Part shown: in pieces, positions 7,524 through 15,693 of the stretch
How the letters are laid out: each line of letters opens with the position of its first letter
Numbering within the stretch: the first letter of the stretch is position 1
Origin: Ruminococcaceae bacterium UBA2656
GTDB taxonomy: Bacteria; Bacillota; Clostridia; Oscillospirales; Acutalibacteraceae
NCBI GenBank assembly: GCA_002359465.1
Contig: DENA01000025.1
Coordinates: 78,249-103,735 of the forward strand
DNA length: 25,487 bases
Reading direction: 5' to 3'
Notes under the pieces: model-generated
What the model was told of the DNA's origin: nothing
Databases searched by the model: none
Seen by the model: the letters and a program-made list of their open reading frames with translations, nothing else
Program-made: the position numbers and the translations under genes

Positions 7524-8207
7524 ATGGAATTTCTATTGGACAGCGCTAACTTGGAAGATCTTAAAAAATATTCTGCCGTCTATCCGATTACGGGTGTTAC
7601 CAGCAACCCCAGCATTTTAAAAGCCGAAGGCAATGTCCCCTTGTTTGAGCATATGCGTAAGGTGCGCGAAATCATCGGTATGAACAGGACCCTGCACATA
7701 CAGGTAACCGCGCCGGATGCCGACGGCATGATCACCGAAGCGCATGCCGTTCTGAAAAATGTGGACGGCAAGGTATTTATCAAGGTGCCGGCCAACGAGG
7801 AAGGCCTAAAAGCCATGCGTTCTTTAAAAGCCGAGGGCGTGGGCATTACCGCCACCGCCATTTATAACAAAATTCAGGGTTTTATGGCCATTGCCATAGG
7901 CGCGGATTTCATCGCTCCCTACTGCAACCGTATGGCCGACCTAGATATCGATTTCCGCGACACCATCTCCGCATTCCGCCAAATGATCGACGGCAGCAGC
8001 AGCGCCACCAAGATTCTGGCAGCCAGCTTCCACAGCATGGAGCAGGTGAACGACGCTCTGCTGGCCGGCGCCCATGCCGTCACCATACAGCCCGGCCTGC
8101 TGCACAGCGCCTTCGGCGCGGACTGTATCCGGCAGGCCGTGGAGGGTTTCTATCAGGACTGGGTTGCAGTTCGCGGAAATGTGACGATCTGTGATCTGGA
8201 CAAATGA
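7524..8207 (+). CDS. Transaldolase-like fructose-6-phosphate aldolase (FSA type)
   Basis: An upstream in-frame ATG exists at 7476, but AAGGAAGGGG before 7524 fixes the start at 'MEFLLDSANL', giving 227 residues, the length of FsaA/FsaB and small transaldolases. The family landmarks are present: 'GVTSNPSIL' (24-32), 'HIQVTA' (Gln60, matching the FSA-specific Gln), the Schiff-base lysine in 'VFIKVPA' (Lys87), 'APYCNRM' with the catalytic Tyr, and 'ILAASFHS'. These enzymes cleave or form bonds between a hydroxyacetone/dihydroxyacetone unit and glyceraldehyde 3-phosphate. It is the first gene of an operon with a glycyl radical enzyme (36 bp downstream) and its activase, as E. coli fsaA lies near ybiW-ybiY and fsaB near pflD-pflC. 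In that context the likely substrate is 1-deoxyfructose 6-phosphate, giving glyceraldehyde 3-phosphate and hydroxyacetone. Confidence 0.9.
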   Translation: MEFLLDSANLEDLKKYSAVYPITGVTSNPSILKAEGNVPLFEHMRKVREIIGMNRTLHIQVTAPDADGMITEAHAVLKNVDGKVFIKVPANEEGLKAMRSLKAEGVGITATAIYNKIQGFMAIAIGADFIAPYCNRMADLDIDFRDTISAFRQMIDGSSSATKILAASFHSMEQVNDALLAGAHAVTIQPGLLHSAFGADCIRQAVEGFYQDWVAVRGNVTICDLDK

Positions 8208-8243
8208 AAGAGGAGCAATCGATTTTACGGAGGAGATATCAAT

Positions 8244-10664
8244 ATGATAAAATTTTTGAGCTTTCAGCCTGAAAATGACGACTGCGATTTTGCGCGCATC
8301 ACCCGGTTCCAGAACCGGATGAACCATCGCGTGCCTACCATCTGCCCGGAACGCGCCGAGATCATCACTAAAAGCTATCGTGAAACAGAGGGCGAACCGA
8401 TTATACTGCGCCGCGCGAAGGCCTTTGATGCGATTCTGACACAGATGACGATCTACATAGAACCGGATTCCCTGATCATTGGGAACCAGGCCGGCCGCAA
8501 TTTTGCCGCGCCTGTCTTCCCGGAGTATTCCTTCAATTGGGTGATTGAGGAACTGGATGAATTTGAAAAGCGCAGCGGCGATTACTTTAACATCACCGAA
8601 GAGACCAAGGAACGTCTGCGCAGGCTGCAGCCTTATTGGCAGGGAAAGACCCATCAGGACGAAGTCCTGCGCAATCTGCCCGACATCAACCTTCAAGCCG
8701 AGACGCAGGGCGTATTGCACCGCGGCGGCATCAGCATGTCCGGTGACGGCCATATCATTCCCAACCATGAATTTGTGCTGCGGGTCGGCTATGGCGGCAT
8801 AGCCAAAATTTCGGAGGAAAAACTGAAGGACGCGGAACTGACTCAGGAGCAAAAAGATTTCTATAACGCGGCCATCATCAGCATGAATGCGGCTCTGAAG
8901 TATATTAAGCGCTTCTCCAGGCTTTGCAAAGAAAAAGCCGCCGAAGAGACCGACGCGAAGCGGAAATCCGAGTTGGAGAAAATCGGTACGATTTTCGAGG
9001 ATTATATGGAGGGCGGCGCCCGCAGCTTCTATGAGGCTGTGGAAGCCGTCTATATGACCCATCTGCTGATGATGATCGAATCCAACGGTCATTCCTTCAG
9101 CTTTGGCCGCTTCGACCAGTATATCTATCCCTACTACAAGGCAGACCTGGACGCGGGCAAAATTACAAAGGAAAAGGCGCTGGAGATCATTACGCACTTT
9201 TTCATCATGGCCAACAGTCTGAATAAAATCCGCCCCTGGGACCACACTCAGTACAGCGGCGGCTATCCCCTGTACAGCAACCTGATGGTGGGCGGCATGA
9301 AGCCGGACGGGACGGAAGGCACCAACGATATCAGCTACCTGTGCCTGGAGGCCATGAACCAGAGCCGTCTGCCGGACCCGAACCTGAGCGTGCGCTTTTG
9401 CAGGGATACCCCGCACAGCCTGATTCAGGACGCCGCCCGCCTGATCCGCAAAGGCTTCGGCATGCCCAGCATGTTCTGCGACGAAGTCTGTATCCCCGCC
9501 ATGATGACACTGGATATCGACATTGAAACCGCCCGTGACTACGCTTCCATGGGCTGTGTGGAAACCGCTATCCCCGGTCGGTGGGGACACCGCGCTACCG
9601 GCATGACTTACATCAATTTCGGCAAAATTCTGGAACTCATCATGAATAATGGCATGGACCCGGCTACCGGAATCCAGCTGTTCAGCATAACAGGGAAGAA
9701 CGATCGCAATATCGATTACAAGACCTATGATGAGCTGTGGGCCGAATGGTGCAGGGCACTGGACTTCTACATGAAGCTGGCTGTCGACTGTGATATGATT
9801 TGCGACCGCAGCCTGAAATATCACGACGCCGACCCGTTTGCAAGCTGCACCGTCAACAGCAGTCTGGAACGAGGCAAGACCCTGAAAAACGGCGGCTCCG
9901 AATTCGACTACATCAGCCAGTCGAACATTGGCCCCAGCGTGGTTGGCGACAGCCTGGCCGCTGTTAAGAAACTGGTCTTTGACGACAGGGTATTGACTAT
10001 GGAGCAGCTGCGTGCCGCTATGGATTCCAATTTTGAAGGGGAAAAAGGCGCCCGCGTCCGCAAACTGTGCCGCAATGCGCCCAAGTTTGGCAACGACGAC
10101 GACTATGTGGATCACATTGTGGGGGATGTGTACGAAAGCTATCTTGCATTACTGCCCAACTATACGACCGACCGCAACGGCAAAGGCCCCGTCGGCTGCC
10201 GGTATACGATGTCGACCAGCAACATCACCAGCTATGTGCCCAACGGCTTTGAGGTAGGCGCAACGCCGGACGGCCGTCTGGCAGGCAAGCCTCTGAACGA
10301 GGGCGCGTCCCCCTGCCTGGGCGCTGATCATGACGGCCCCACTTCCGTGATCAACAGTGTCAGCAAGCTCCCCAACAAAAAAATGGCCGGAGGCCAGCTG
10401 CTGAATATGCGGTTTGCTCCCGGTGCTTTGGAGGGGGAAGATAATCTGGAAAAGTTCACAAACTTTATCGAGGCCATGCGCTATAAGAATATTTTCCACG
10501 ATCAGTTCAATGTTGTGGACACGGCAACGCTGAAGGATGCCAAAAAGCACCCTGAAAACCATGTGGACCTGATGGTGCGTGTGGCAGGTTATTGCGCCCT
10601 GTTCAGCACTCTGATGCCGGAAGCGCAGGATGCCATCATCGCCCGCACGGAACAAAACTGGTAA
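8244..10664 (+). CDS. Glycyl radical enzyme, YbiW/PflF-like (candidate 1,5-anhydroglucitol-6-phosphate lyase)
   Basis: An 806-residue protein, the size of E. coli YbiW (~810), with GGAGGAG before the ATG. The glycyl radical loop 'VRVAGYCALFSTLMPEAQD' carries Gly782. The thiyl cysteine is Cys438 in 'MGCVETAIPGRWG', followed by Glu440. True pyruvate formate-lyases have two adjacent cysteines here, whereas choline- and glycerol/diol-type enzymes carry GCVEP. The GC(I/V)ETA signature, 'ESNGHSFSFGRFDQYIYPYY' and 'APKFGNDDD' agree, as I recall it, with YbiW rather than PflD (GCVELSIPGR). YbiW opens the ring of 1,5-anhydroglucitol 6-phosphate to 1-deoxyfructose 6-phosphate. The neighbouring FSA and activase fit that pathway. 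The substrate is inferred from subgroup and context; other C-O lyase chemistry on a phosphosugar remains possible. Confidence 0.85.
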   Translation: MIKFLSFQPENDDCDFARITRFQNRMNHRVPTICPERAEIITKSYRETEGEPIILRRAKAFDAILTQMTIYIEPDSLIIGNQAGRNFAAPVFPEYSFNWVIEELDEFEKRSGDYFNITEETKERLRRLQPYWQGKTHQDEVLRNLPDINLQAETQGVLHRGGISMSGDGHIIPNHEFVLRVGYGGIAKISEEKLKDAELTQEQKDFYNAAIISMNAALKYIKRFSRLCKEKAAEETDAKRKSELEKIGTIFEDYMEGGARSFYEAVEAVYMTHLLMMIESNGHSFSFGRFDQYIYPYYKADLDAGKITKEKALEIITHFFIMANSLNKIRPWDHTQYSGGYPLYSNLMVGGMKPDGTEGTNDISYLCLEAMNQSRLPDPNLSVRFCRDTPHSLIQDAARLIRKGFGMPSMFCDEVCIPAMMTLDIDIETARDYASMGCVETAIPGRWGHRATGMTYINFGKILELIMNNGMDPATGIQLFSITGKNDRNIDYKTYDELWAEWCRALDFYMKLAVDCDMICDRSLKYHDADPFASCTVNSSLERGKTLKNGGSEFDYISQSNIGPSVVGDSLAAVKKLVFDDRVLTMEQLRAAMDSNFEGEKGARVRKLCRNAPKFGNDDDYVDHIVGDVYESYLALLPNYTTDRNGKGPVGCRYTMSTSNITSYVPNGFEVGATPDGRLAGKPLNEGASPCLGADHDGPTSVINSVSKLPNKKMAGGQLLNMRFAPGALEGEDNLEKFTNFIEAMRYKNIFHDQFNVVDTATLKDAKKHPENHVDLMVRVAGYCALFSTLMPEAQDAIIARTEQNW

Positions 10665-10669
10665 CAGGA

Positions 10670-10705
10670 TGCCGGCTCCCGCCAAAACGGAAGCCGGCAC
10701 CTTTT
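10670..10705 (+). terminator. Intercistronic hairpin between GRE and activase genes
   Basis: TGCCGGCT (10670-10677) pairs perfectly with AGCCGGCA (10692-10699), with further CCG/CGG pairing inside, and is followed by CCTTTT. It starts only 6 nt after the GRE stop. It could partly terminate transcription or protect the upstream mRNA, so that much more GRE than activase is made, which suits a catalytic activator. Confidence 0.65.
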
Positions 10706-10722
10706 AAAAGGAGATTCTATTT

Positions 10723-11637
10723 ATGTCCGAAACGACAGGCCTCATCACAAACATTCAGCATTATTCCACCAAGGACGGCCCCGGCATCCGTACAACCGTC
10801 TTTATGACAGGCTGCAACCTGCGCTGCAAATGGTGTTCGAATCCGGAAAGCATGTGCCCGGGCAAAAAGGTAATGTACCATGTGCTGAAATGCCGGCGCT
10901 GCGGTGCCTGTGCCCGCTGTGCGGCAGACGGGTCCATTACTTTGACACCGGACGGCTGCAAAATAGACCGGGAAAAATGCACCAATTTGTTCGATCTTCC
11001 CGATGTATGCAGCTATGATGCCTATGAAATAAAGGGCAGTGAGATGACGCCGGCGGAACTGGCCAGAAAACTGCTTCGAGACGAGGCATTTTACAAAACA
11101 AGCAGCGGCGGCGTTACCTTTTCAGGCGGCGAATGCCTGCTGCAGTATCCATTTTTGCTAGAAACCATGCGTTTGCTGAAAGGGCATGAGATTCCTATCG
11201 CGCTGGATACCGCCGGGTTATGGGACTTTGAAGCGGTCCGCCCCGCTTTGGAGCTTGCCGACTTAATCCTGTACGATATCAAGGCGTTCGATTCTGGGAT
11301 TCATGAGGCCTGCACCGGCGCAGGAAACGAAATCATTCTGGACAATGCCCGTCGTCTTGCGCAAATGGACAAGGCAATGTTTCTGCGGCTGATCGTTGTT
11401 CCCGTCATGAACGATGCGGAAAGCGATTTAAAGCAGCGGCTTAAATTTGCAGCCTCGCTGGGCGGTGCCGTCAAGCAGGTGGATTTGTTAAAATATCACC
11501 GGCTGGGCTTGGGCAAATATCGCGACTTAGGCTTGGAATATCCTATTCCAGAAGTACCGGAAGCCACCGACAGCGATGTGACCCGGGCGCTGGAGTACGG
11601 CCGCAGCCTGGGTCTGAAAATGGCGGTGGGCGGTTGA
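10723..11637 (+). CDS. Glycyl radical enzyme activating enzyme (radical SAM)
   Basis: A 304-residue activase of the PflA/YbiY class with AGGAG 9 nt before the ATG. The N-terminal 'STKDGPGIRTTVFMTGC' and the radical-SAM cluster motif CX3CX2C (C31, C35, C38) bind the [4Fe-4S] cluster that cleaves S-adenosylmethionine. 'GGVTFSGGECLLQ' is the SAM-contact GGE motif. The insert after the motif, which in many activases holds two ferredoxin-like clusters, has C57, C60, C63 and C66 and then only scattered C79, C86 and C96, so the second cluster is probably missing. As I recall it, E. coli YbiY also has a degenerate insert. It makes the Gly782 radical on the upstream GRE and is co-transcribed with it. 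Confidence 0.9.
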   Translation: MSETTGLITNIQHYSTKDGPGIRTTVFMTGCNLRCKWCSNPESMCPGKKVMYHVLKCRRCGACARCAADGSITLTPDGCKIDREKCTNLFDLPDVCSYDAYEIKGSEMTPAELARKLLRDEAFYKTSSGGVTFSGGECLLQYPFLLETMRLLKGHEIPIALDTAGLWDFEAVRPALELADLILYDIKAFDSGIHEACTGAGNEIILDNARRLAQMDKAMFLRLIVVPVMNDAESDLKQRLKFAASLGGAVKQVDLLKYHRLGLGKYRDLGLEYPIPEVPEATDSDVTRALEYGRSLGLKMAVGG

Positions 11638-11648
11638 GAAAGCAGGGT

Positions 11649-11677
11649 TTGAAAAAGCGCGCCGTATGCAGTACAAT
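11649..11677 (+). promoter_or_regulatory. Promoter of the deoR-type gene
   Basis: TTGAAA (11649-11654), a 17-bp spacer and TACAAT (11672-11677) lie just after the activase stop. The start codon at 11746 follows after ~70 bp. The regulator can therefore be made independently of the GRE operon. Confidence 0.6.
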
Positions 11678-11745
11678 AGAGTAAACAGCAATAGGATCAT
11701 ACACCCATGGCTGTTCAAAGCTGAAACGCAACGGAGGCTTGAGGA

Positions 11746-12528
11746 ATGAATATAACCGAACGCCGCATGGCGATCTTTGATTTACTGCAAAAGAATGGGG
11801 TTGTAGAGCTGGCGGAGCTGGCCAAACAATTTGACGTTTCGACCATGACGGTACGCCGGGATCTGCAGATCTTTCAGCGCCAGGGGCTTATCAGCATGAA
11901 TTACGGCGGCGCATATCTGAACAAAGAAGCTGTGCAGGAGCCCAGCTTTGCCGCCAAATCCGGCTGTCGGCTGGTACAAAAGCAGGCAATCGGCCAGATA
12001 GCTGCGGGTTTTGTGTGCGACGGTGAGACAATCATCATCGACTGCGGCACCACGCCGCTGCAGGTACTCAAATATCTGGACGGCAAACGCGTTACGGTAA
12101 TCACCAACTCTATGCCCGCCGTCAGTTTTGTCAGCGGCAACCCTAAGGTAAAATTAATTTTTGCTCCCGGCGAATACGACGATATTTCGGCAGGTGTGTT
12201 TGGAAACCTGACCACGGAATTTTACAGCCGCGTACATGCCGATAAAGTGTTTATGGGCGCTCACGGCTGCAGTATTGAAAACGGCGTTACGGAGCCTGCC
12301 GTTGAGGATGCAAGCACCAAAAAGGCGGTGATGGCTGCCGGAACGGAAAAATTTCTGCTCGTGGATGCCACAAAATTTGATCATACTTATTTAATGCAGA
12401 ATGCGCAGCTGGACGATTTTGACCATGTGATTACCGATGAAAGCATGGATGAAGCCTACCGGAAACAATTGGCGGCGGTATGCCGGGATGTGCGTTATGC
12501 CCAATTCAGAGGGGACGCCGGTCATTGA
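11746..12528 (+). CDS. DeoR-family sugar-phosphate-responsive repressor
   Basis: A 260-residue protein with GGAGG 8 nt before the ATG. The N-terminal helix-turn-helix (about 5-55) shows the DeoR signature 'LAKQFDVSTMTVRRDLQIFQ' and then 'GLISMNYGGAYL'. The rest is the DeoR C-terminal sensor domain with an NagB-like phosphosugar fold: 'IIIDCGTTPLQVLKYL', 'VITNSMPAV', 'FMGAHGCSIENGVTEP' and 'LLVDATKFDH'. Such repressors are released by a phosphorylated intermediate of the pathway they control. Located 108 bp after the activase, it probably represses the aldolase-GRE-activase operon via the inverted repeat at 7421-7450. Candidate inducers are a 1,5-anhydrohexitol phosphate or 1-deoxyfructose 6-phosphate (inference). 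Confidence 0.9.
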   Translation: MNITERRMAIFDLLQKNGVVELAELAKQFDVSTMTVRRDLQIFQRQGLISMNYGGAYLNKEAVQEPSFAAKSGCRLVQKQAIGQIAAGFVCDGETIIIDCGTTPLQVLKYLDGKRVTVITNSMPAVSFVSGNPKVKLIFAPGEYDDISAGVFGNLTTEFYSRVHADKVFMGAHGCSIENGVTEPAVEDASTKKAVMAAGTEKFLLVDATKFDHTYLMQNAQLDDFDHVITDESMDEAYRKQLAAVCRDVRYAQFRGDAGH

Positions 12529-12562
12529 GCCGACATTCCCGGTTCGGCAGAAATACCGAAGC

Positions 12563-13426
12563 TTATGAATCACGGGAGTTGTTGTCAAAAGTCTCCTGAA
12601 CAAAAGTTTTTGCAATAATATCATTAAATTCCTGATAATTCGAGTTGATGAAGGCGGTAAACAGAATATCCAGAAGATTCAACGTAGAAATCCGGCTGCT
12701 CATGCCGCCCACACGATAGACAGATTCAAATGAATCCACAAAAAGATTTACCGTACACAGCTCAATCAGCGGATTGTCCGTCATGCTGGTTATGGAAACA
12801 GAGGGCACCCCCGCTTTCTGTATGTTTCTTGCAATACTGAGGGTATCTGCCGTCTGGCCGGTATAGGAGAGGAAAAACGCAAGATGATCCGGTGATGACA
12901 CCTTTGAAAGAATGGCCATTTCAGAATAGTATGAATAAGCCGTTGCCCGAATACCAAGCCGCAGCGCCTTCATGAATGCATCCTGCGCAATCAGGTTTGA
13001 AACGCCTGTGCCGTAGAAATCAATCTGTTTCGCTTCCTCCATCATTTTGACCACTTTGCGAATCACCGATATTTCATTCAGGTTCTTTGCGTCAAGGGCA
13101 GCACGTGCGTTGTTTGATGAAACTTTTTCGATAATGGATTCAAGGGAATCGTCCTTCTCAATCGGCGTTTGTGCTGTATACATGACGGAGCTTTCGAGGT
13201 ATTCATTGATATCTGCGGCAAGCTGAATACGAAAATCGATAAAACTGTCCATGTCAAGCTTTTTGCTGACACGCATCACCGTGCTGGTACTGGTATAAGT
13301 TCTCTGTGCAATTTCAACGACACCCATATTGGCCGCTTCGCCCGGATTATTCAGAATAAAGTTAACCACCTGCCGTTCGGAGGGTGAAAGGTCCTTGATT
13401 CTCTTCATTTTCATCAATAAATTCAT
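12563..13426 (-). CDS. RpiR/MurR-family transcriptional regulator
   Basis: A 287-residue protein with GGGAGGAA just before the ATG at 13426. The N-terminal ~75 residues form the RpiR helix-turn-helix ('LSPSERQVVNFILNNPGEAA', then 'TSTSTVMRVSKKLDMDSF'). A SIS phosphosugar-binding domain follows ('IDFYGTGVSNLIAQDAFMKA', 'LSYTGQTADTLSIARNIQ'). Such regulators sense a phosphosugar. It is the last gene of the minus-strand HPr-Enzyme I operon (75 bp after Enzyme I), and its likely targets are that operon and the divergent mannose-family PTS operon. It converges with the DeoR gene, with only 34 bp between stops and just a weak 5-bp GCCGA/TCGGC hairpin (12529-12548) there. Confidence 0.9.
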   Translation of the reverse strand: MNLLMKMKRIKDLSPSERQVVNFILNNPGEAANMGVVEIAQRTYTSTSTVMRVSKKLDMDSFIDFRIQLAADINEYLESSVMYTAQTPIEKDDSLESIIEKVSSNNARAALDAKNLNEISVIRKVVKMMEEAKQIDFYGTGVSNLIAQDAFMKALRLGIRATAYSYYSEMAILSKVSSPDHLAFFLSYTGQTADTLSIARNIQKAGVPSVSITSMTDNPLIELCTVNLFVDSFESVYRVGGMSSRISTLNLLDILFTAFINSNYQEFNDIIAKTFVQETFDNNSRDS

Positions 13427-13452
13427 TTTATTCCTCCCTTTTGGAAACAGTG

Positions 13453-13491
13453 AAAGCCCGCATCTTTCTATTAAGATACGAGCTTTTTTTT
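13453..13491. terminator. Stem-loop between Enzyme I and rpiR-type genes
   Basis: AAAGCCCGCATCTT (13453-13466) pairs with AAGATACGAGCTTT (13473-13486), with two mismatches that become G-U pairs on the minus-strand RNA. A T8 run follows on the + strand. For the minus-strand operon the T-run is poor, so the hairpin may only partly reduce rpiR expression; on the + strand it would stop antisense readthrough. Confidence 0.6.
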
Positions 13492-13501
13492 AATTGTATT
13501 C

Positions 13502-15166
13502 CTAATCCAGAGTATTATCAATACTTTCCATCAATGTTGCCAGCTCAAGGCTCTGGATTTTTTCCTTCAGTTCCAAAACAGCCGGAGGGGAAACAGACAA
13601 TTCATCCACTCCAAACCGCAGATAATATTGGGTCAGACTAAGGTCAGCCGCGCTTTCTCCGCATATGCCAACCCAGATGCCGTGCTTGTGCGCCTGTTCC
13701 GTAATATAGCGGATCATCCGGAGCACGGCGGGATGACCGCAGTCGTAAAGATAGGCCACCTTGGAATTCATGCGGTCCGCCGCAAGTGTGTACTGTGTCA
13801 GGTCGTTTGTTCCTATGCTGAAAAAATCCACTTCCGCGGCGAGCCGGTCGGCAGTAAGCGCCGCGGCGGGAGTTTCCACCATGATCCCCAGCTCTACGCA
13901 GTCGCTGAACGGTATCCCCTCCTGTGTCAGATCCTTTTTAACTTCTTCGCACAGTTTTTTGATCAACTGCACTTCATTTACTGAGGTAATCATCGGAAAC
14001 ATAATTGCCAGCCTTCCATGAACGGAAGCCCGGTACAAAGCACGGAGCTGGGTGATGAACAAATCGGTTCGATCAAGCTGCATCCGGATGGCGCGGTACC
14101 CCATGGCCGGGTTGTCTTCACATGGGATATTCCGATAAGATGCCTGTTTGTCTGCTCCAAGATCAAGCGTCCGTACGACAACGCGCTTTCCTCCCATTTT
14201 TTCCAGAACGGATGCGTATGCTTCACATTGTACTTCCTCGGCGGGGAAATCATTTCTGCCCAAAAACAGGAATTCGCTGCGGAACAGGCCGATTCCCTCC
14301 GCATCGTTTTCCAGAACAGATAAGATATCGTCCGGGTGGCCGATATTTGCGCACAGCTCAATTTTATATCCGTCCTTTGTCTGTGCAGACGTCCCCTTCA
14401 GCGCTTTCAGCTTTTCCTCGTGCTCGGTTAAGGCATGTTTTTTTACTGTGTACTGTGCGTTGGTAATCACGTCAGGGTCAATAATCACGGTTCCGTCCAA
14501 ACCGTCTACAATTACATAATCACCGTTGTTCAGTTTTGCAAAGCCCGTACCCAGTGCGGCTACCGAAGGGATTCCGAGACTTCTGGCCAGAATCGAGCTG
14601 TGGGATGCCTGCGAGCCGTTGCGCGTAATGAATGCCACAATTTTTTTCTTATCCAGCTGAATGGTCTGGCTTGGCATAAGATCCTCCGCAGCGATCACAA
14701 CTGTACCGGGCATATTTTCCAGCGGTTTTTCGCTGCTTCCCGTTAGAATATGAATCATCCGGTGCGAGATATCAATGACATCGGCGGCACGTTCCTTCAT
14801 ATAGCTGTCATTCATCTGGCTGAAATTGCGCGCAAATTCCCTTCCAATAAGATAAACCGCGTACTCGGCGCTGTTATGATGCTCCCGGATACGCGCTTCG
14901 ACAGCCTCCTGAAAGTCAGTGTCATTCAGCATCATAGTATGAATCTCAAAGATCGTTGCGGTTTCATCCCCCACTTCCTGCGAAGCCTTTTTGCATAGCG
15001 CCATGAGCTGGGATTTGGCAAGCTCCTTCGCGGTGTAAAATTTTTGAAGCTCTTCCTCGCAGTTTACGGCGTCTAATATTTTTGGCGGGTTATTCTCACT
15101 TTCAATGATGAGAATTTTGCCGTCCGCAATTCCCCGTGAAGTCCCCATTCCTTCCAGTATCAGCAT
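13502..15166 (-). CDS. ptsI: PTS Enzyme I (phosphoenolpyruvate-protein phosphotransferase)
   Basis: A 554-residue protein, slightly shorter than the usual ~570. It accepts phosphate from PEP on a histidine and passes it to HPr. The active-site stretch 'NGSQASHSSILARSLGIPS' carries His189 (canonical GGRTSHSAIMAR). The helical HPr-binding part lies before it. The C-terminal PEP-binding barrel has 'GLFRSEFLF', 'VVRTLDLGADKQ', 'FFSIGTNDLTQYTLAADR' and the catalytic cysteine in 'GICGESAAD'. AAGGGG precedes the ATG. It lies 48 bp after HPr in the same operon, ahead of rpiR. It may be the general Enzyme I, but its place within a sugar-specific cluster and the unusual HPr suggest a dedicated one. Confidence 0.92.
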   Translation of the reverse strand: MLILEGMGTSRGIADGKILIIESENNPPKILDAVNCEEELQKFYTAKELAKSQLMALCKKASQEVGDETATIFEIHTMMLNDTDFQEAVEARIREHHNSAEYAVYLIGREFARNFSQMNDSYMKERAADVIDISHRMIHILTGSSEKPLENMPGTVVIAAEDLMPSQTIQLDKKKIVAFITRNGSQASHSSILARSLGIPSVAALGTGFAKLNNGDYVIVDGLDGTVIIDPDVITNAQYTVKKHALTEHEEKLKALKGTSAQTKDGYKIELCANIGHPDDILSVLENDAEGIGLFRSEFLFLGRNDFPAEEVQCEAYASVLEKMGGKRVVVRTLDLGADKQASYRNIPCEDNPAMGYRAIRMQLDRTDLFITQLRALYRASVHGRLAIMFPMITSVNEVQLIKKLCEEVKKDLTQEGIPFSDCVELGIMVETPAAALTADRLAAEVDFFSIGTNDLTQYTLAADRMNSKVAYLYDCGHPAVLRMIRYITEQAHKHGIWVGICGESAADLSLTQYYLRFGVDELSVSPPAVLELKEKIQSLELATLMESIDNTLD

Positions 15167-15214
15167 GTATGCCAGCCCCTTCCCGCCGCTTTGGCACGAC
15201 TAAAACGGATCGGT

Positions 15215-15472
15215 TTATATATTCTGAGTAAAAAAATTCTGAATTTCCTGTACGGCTTTGTGTTCGTCTTCTCCACTCACAGTAACAGTAACGCGGTCTC
15301 CGCATTTAATTCCCAAATTCATCAGGGCAAACAGTTTTTTTGCGTCGGCCTTGCGCTCCCCGCAGCTGATTTCAACACTGCTGATATAATTTTTCAGCTG
15401 TTTTACCAAAAGCCCGGCGGGTCTGGCGTGCAGGCCCATAGGCTCCGTAATGATATACTCGAAACTTGCCAT
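15215..15472 (-). CDS. PTS phosphocarrier HPr lacking the Ser46 regulatory site
   Basis: GGAGG nine nt upstream selects the ATG at 15472 (a TTG two codons earlier is too close to it), giving 85 residues. 'PMGLHARPAGLLV' places the phosphoacceptor at His15, as in Bacillus HPr. An ungapped alignment with Bacillus subtilis HPr puts Lys at position 46 ('DAKKLFALMNLGI', where B. subtilis has NLKSIMGVMSLGI), so the serine phosphorylated by HPr kinase is absent. It should therefore carry phosphate from Enzyme I to the IIA domain but not act as the CcpA co-repressor or in inducer exclusion. It is the first gene of the ptsH-ptsI-rpiR-like operon, divergent from the mannose-family PTS operon. Confidence 0.9.
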   Translation of the reverse strand: MASFEYIITEPMGLHARPAGLLVKQLKNYISSVEISCGERKADAKKLFALMNLGIKCGDRVTVTVSGEDEHKAVQEIQNFFTQNI

Positions 15473-15693
15473 ATCCAATGTCCTCCGTAATAAATTGATT
15501 TTGTTCAGTGTCCTTATAGCAATTCCAACAATCCGTTTTTCCAGTTCTTACTTTTGAAATTACTATAGATAAAATTTAATTCTGAACTGTGACTCCACTA
15601 TACAGCAAATCAAAAGGGAATATGGATTTTTATCAAATTTAATCAAATATTAACAAAATTCGAAAGGGGATATGTCTGATTTCATAATTACGA

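Noticed and set aside
7941..10115. Very long (724-codon) open frame on the minus strand
   Set aside because: It is antisense to the aldolase and GRE genes, which carry all conserved active-site motifs. The minus-strand frame has no recognisable domain and arises from codon bias.
8244..10664. GRE as pyruvate formate-lyase, choline trimethylamine-lyase or glycerol dehydratase
   Set aside because: The active site is a single cysteine in GCVETA, not the CC pair of PFL and not the GCVEP of choline or glycerol enzymes. The FSA neighbour also fits YbiW better.
12529..12548. GCCGA/TCGGC hairpin as terminator between the convergent DeoR and RpiR genes
   Set aside because: The stem is only 5 bp with a 10-nt loop and no T-run, too weak to call.
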